Assembly: GCF_028640845.1 (NCBI RefSeq) | Contig: NC_080542.1 | Location: 148,427,298-148,491,297 of the forward strand | Direction of reading: 5' to 3' | Length of the DNA: 64,000 nt | Source of the DNA: Ahaetulla prasina | Taxonomy: Eukaryota > Chordata > Lepidosauria > Squamata > Colubridae | Part shown: in pieces, positions 61,488 through 64,000 of the stretch | How the letters are laid out: every line of letters begins with the position of its first letter | Numbering within the stretch: position 1 is the stretch's first letter | Made by a program: the position numbers and the translations under genes | Notes under the pieces: generated by a model | The model's database searches: none | The model's input: the letters and a program-made list of their open reading frames with translations, nothing else | Told to the model about the DNA's origin: nothing

Positions 61488-62290
61488 CTGAAGATGTTAC
61501 CTAGTTAGGTCATGAAATGTCTGCAAAGAAACCACCCTGGTCAGAGAGCCCCAAGGACCCCACAGTCCTCCTCCTTTCTCCCCCTCCTCCTGTCTACAAA
61601 CCCCACTCCCTCTATCACTGAACATGTTACCCAGCTGGGTCCCAAGACCTCTTTCTCCTTTCCCCCCCTCTCCTCCCTCCTCTTTCTCCTCCCCCTCCCT
61701 CTCCTCCCCTTGAACATGTTACTTAGCTAGGTCACGAGACCTCTTTCTCCTTCCCCTCTCCTCCCCTCCCCTCCTCCCCTCCCTTTCCTCTCCCTGAACA
61801 TGTTACCTAGCAGGGTCACAAGACCTCTTTCTCCTCTCTCTCCTCCCCTCCTCTTTCTTCTCCCCTGAACATATTACCTAGGAGGGTCACGAGACCTCTT
61901 TCTCCTTTCCCATCTCCTTCACCCTCCCCTCCCCTCCCTCTCCTCCCTTGAACATGTCACCTAGCTGGGTCAAGAAACCTCTTTCTCCTTTCCCCCTCTC
62001 CTCCCCTCCCCTCCGCTCCTTTCTCCTCCTCCCCTCTCCTCCCCTCCCTTTCTCCTCCCCTCCCTCTCCTCCCCTGAAGATGTTACCTAGGAGGGTCAAG
62101 AAACCTCTTTCTCCTTTCCCACTCTCCTCCCCTCCCCTCCGCTCCTTTCTCCTCCCCTCTCCTCCCCTCCCCTTTCTCCTCCCCCTCCCTCTCCTCCCCC
62201 TGAACATGTTACCTAGCAGGGTCACGAGACATCTGCAAGAAAACCACCAAGCTCAGAGAACACCAAGGTCCCTCACAGTCCAATCCCAAA
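61488..62290 (+). repeat. Eight-unit array of Penelope-like motif plus CCTC-rich spacer
   Basis: Units start near 61488, 61617, 61709, 61794, 61865, 61948, 62074 and 62200. Each has CTGAACATGTTACCTAGCAGG or a close variant followed by GTCACGAGACCTCTTTCTCC and a CCCTCTCCTCC tract. Spacing is 71-129 bp. The outermost units keep the full family end (ATCTGCAAGAAAACCACC). Confidence 0.8.
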
Positions 62291-62427
62291 TATTCTGTTT
62301 TATTGATACCCTCCCAATGTCCCTACTGCAAAATTAGAAACACAGCCCTGAAGCCAGGATGATCTTGGTCTGTTTCCGTGGATGCTGCATGTCCCATAAA
62401 GCGTCAACTCGTGTGGTTTCTATTCGC

Positions 62428-62526
62428 CGCTTCTTTCTTTCTTTCTTTTTCTTTTCTTTTCTTTTTCTTTCTTTCTTTCTTTCTTTTTTTCTCTTTCCTT
62501 CCTTCCTTCCTTCCTTCCTTCCTTTT

Positions 62527-62590
<64 letters not shown>

Positions 62591-62602
62591 TTTTTCTTTC
62601 TG
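62428..62602. repeat. (CTTT)n microsatellite with (CTTC)n core
   Basis: About 170 bp of CTTT units with a CCTT block at 62495-62522. 62603-63190 is mostly unrecognised, with short CA repeats at 62925-62942. Confidence 0.95.
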
Positions 62603-63189
62603 AGTGTGTGAAATGACCCACCTGTGACCACCAAGGAGCCCACCTGCAACCCCGAGCTACAAATATTCTCTCCTATCCTTAACCCTCATTCCACTGGTAA
62701 TGACCCAAGCGCAACTCGATGCCTTGAGATCCGCCTGCACCACTTGTGTGGTCGCGGAGACACAACACTTTTAAACTGTATATTTGGTAAAAAGTAAAAT
62801 CCTTTGCTTCAGGCGGCACAATCTCAGGGTTAGTGGGAACGAGGTATCATCCTGCGCGTTCGCGCGAGGTCATGTTCTAAAAACGGGACACACCCAGGAC
62901 ATCTGAAGGCTGAATTTTCCAACACACACTCACACACACACAATACACCAAAGCTAGATTCCAAAATACACTGCAACGCGGAGCAAACCCGTGTGAAGAA
63001 TTCCAGACTTACAATGACTGTTTTGTTCTCGAGATGTCCGCTCGCCAGCTGGTCAAAGGAGGTTGTTATTGAAGCACAATATCTGTGGAGCCCCCTCCCG
63101 GTGCTCGAGAGGGTTTCCAGAGTGTGATTGTGTTGGATGGACTCCAGCTGAAGTCAACTTGCGATGTTCACCCATGTCTTCCTTGAAGT

Positions 63190-63660
63190 AACAGTTTCTA
63201 ATGACCAGGAGACAGTAGAGTTTTACTTCTGCCTTAGGCATGAAAGTCAGCTGGGTGATTTTGGGGCCAGTCACTGGGAGAAAGTGAGTTCTAGTTCTGC
63301 CTTAGGCATGACAGCTGGCTGGGTGATTTTGGACCAATCATCATGAGATGGTGAGTTCTAGTTCCCTTTTAGGCATGAAAACCGGTGGGGTGACTTTCAG
63401 ACAATCACCAGGAGACAGTGACTTCTAGTTCTGCTTTAGGGTTGAAAGCTGGCTGGGTGACTTTGAGCCAATGACCAGGAGACGGTGATTTCTAGTCCCA
63501 CCTTAGGCACAAAAGTTGGCTGGATGATTGAGCAAATCCCCAGGAGGCCATGAGTTCTAGTTCAATCCTGAACACTGTCCGGGTGAGTGTAGACCAATCA
63601 CCAGGTGATGGAGAGTTCTAGTCTTCTAATAAGCACAAAACTGGCGGGTTGACCTGTCCC
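63190..63660 (+). repeat. Minisatellite of about 62-68 bp units, seven copies
   Basis: Units read GAGTTCTAGTTCTGCCTTAG, GCATGAAAGCTGGCTGGGTGA and CCAATCACCAGGAGAC with divergence between copies. The GTTCTAGTCCC word resembles a Pol III B box, and the unit resembles part of a reptile tRNA-derived SINE. Confidence 0.75.
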
Positions 63661-63734
63661 TCCTTCTCAGACCTATATCTGTATTGTCTTTAAACAAGCT
63701 TTTCCCCAGTCACTGTCATCTGGCCTTCAGAGTT

Positions 63735-64000
63735 TGAGCTGACAATTCGACGGTCACTAAACGAATTGTTGTAAGTCGAGGACTACCTGCAGCAAGAGTA
63801 CTTTAGCAAACGGGAAATTATTATCACTGTAAAACTTGGGAGAACAAGGAGACTTTGTCTATTTCTAATGAATGACTGGTGGCGTATTATTTAATTAATG
63901 ACCTAATTAATGACCGATTATGTACTATCTTTCTTCCGAATGAATGGCGACGTACCGGGAGCTGTTGCGATTGCCAAAAATACTGCAACCTGATAAAAAT
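63735..64000. mobile_element. MITE right terminus and unrecognised end
   Basis: GACGGTCACTAAACGAATTG to GTCGAGGACTACCTGCAG at 63748-63792 is a Tigger-like terminus. The remainder is AT-rich and unrecognised. Confidence 0.55.

Noticed and set aside
61488..62290. CRISPR-like array (regular repeats with spacers)
   Set aside because: Spacers are variants of the same CCTC tract, repeats are diverged, spacing varies, and the genome is eukaryotic.

Overview
This is nuclear DNA of a vertebrate, most likely a squamate and probably an advanced (colubroid) snake. Genes are split by GT-AG introns, and most of the window is interspersed repeats. The repeats are CR1, L2-like and RTE-like LINEs, a tRNA-derived SINE, Tigger-like TA-flanked MITEs, Penelope-like palindromes and very many microsatellites. 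Several LINE 3' ends carry (AATAG)n/(ATTCT)n tails, a pattern I associate with the Snake1/L3 CR1 lineage of snakes. The species call is inference.

Three host genes are supported. (1) BPNT2 (IMPAD1), minus strand, five coding exons between 3267 and 10521, encodes the Golgi-resident PAP phosphatase (352 aa) and has a CpG-rich promoter just above 10521. (2) GALNT4, minus strand, is one uninterrupted coding exon at 36443-38167 for a 574-aa polypeptide GalNAc-transferase, with a GC-rich 5' flank. (3) A HIG1-domain gene best matching HIGD1B lies on the plus strand: a non-coding first exon in a GC-rich promoter near 49050-49253, coding exons at 53140-53236, 55010-55144 and 56629-56693 (98 aa), and a probable poly(A) signal at 58309. 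BPNT2 and GALNT4 act in the Golgi lumen, but nothing in the sequence shows that the three genes are functionally linked.

Layout: 1-3266, MITEs and simple repeats downstream of BPNT2; 3267-10521, BPNT2, whose introns hold MITEs, a Penelope-like palindrome, a SINE and a (TAGA)n array; 10522-36442, a repeat desert of nested LINEs, Penelope-like elements, an L2-like element with a long open RT frame, minisatellites and a hAT element with a perfect 8-bp target duplication; 36443-38560, GALNT4 and its promoter; 38561-48900, mostly Tigger-like MITEs, including a 624-627 bp tandem duplication; 48900-58335, HIGD1B with repeat-filled introns and a candidate solo LTR; 58336-64000, MITEs, a long-TIR element, a CTCF-like motif and two arrays, one built on a hammerhead-like Penelope motif and one on a SINE-like segment.

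The most unusual signal is that three unrelated repeat families share a hammerhead-ribozyme-like arrangement (CUGANGA, one extra base, a stem, GAAAC, RUC). One of them is amplified into an eight-unit array at 61488-62240.
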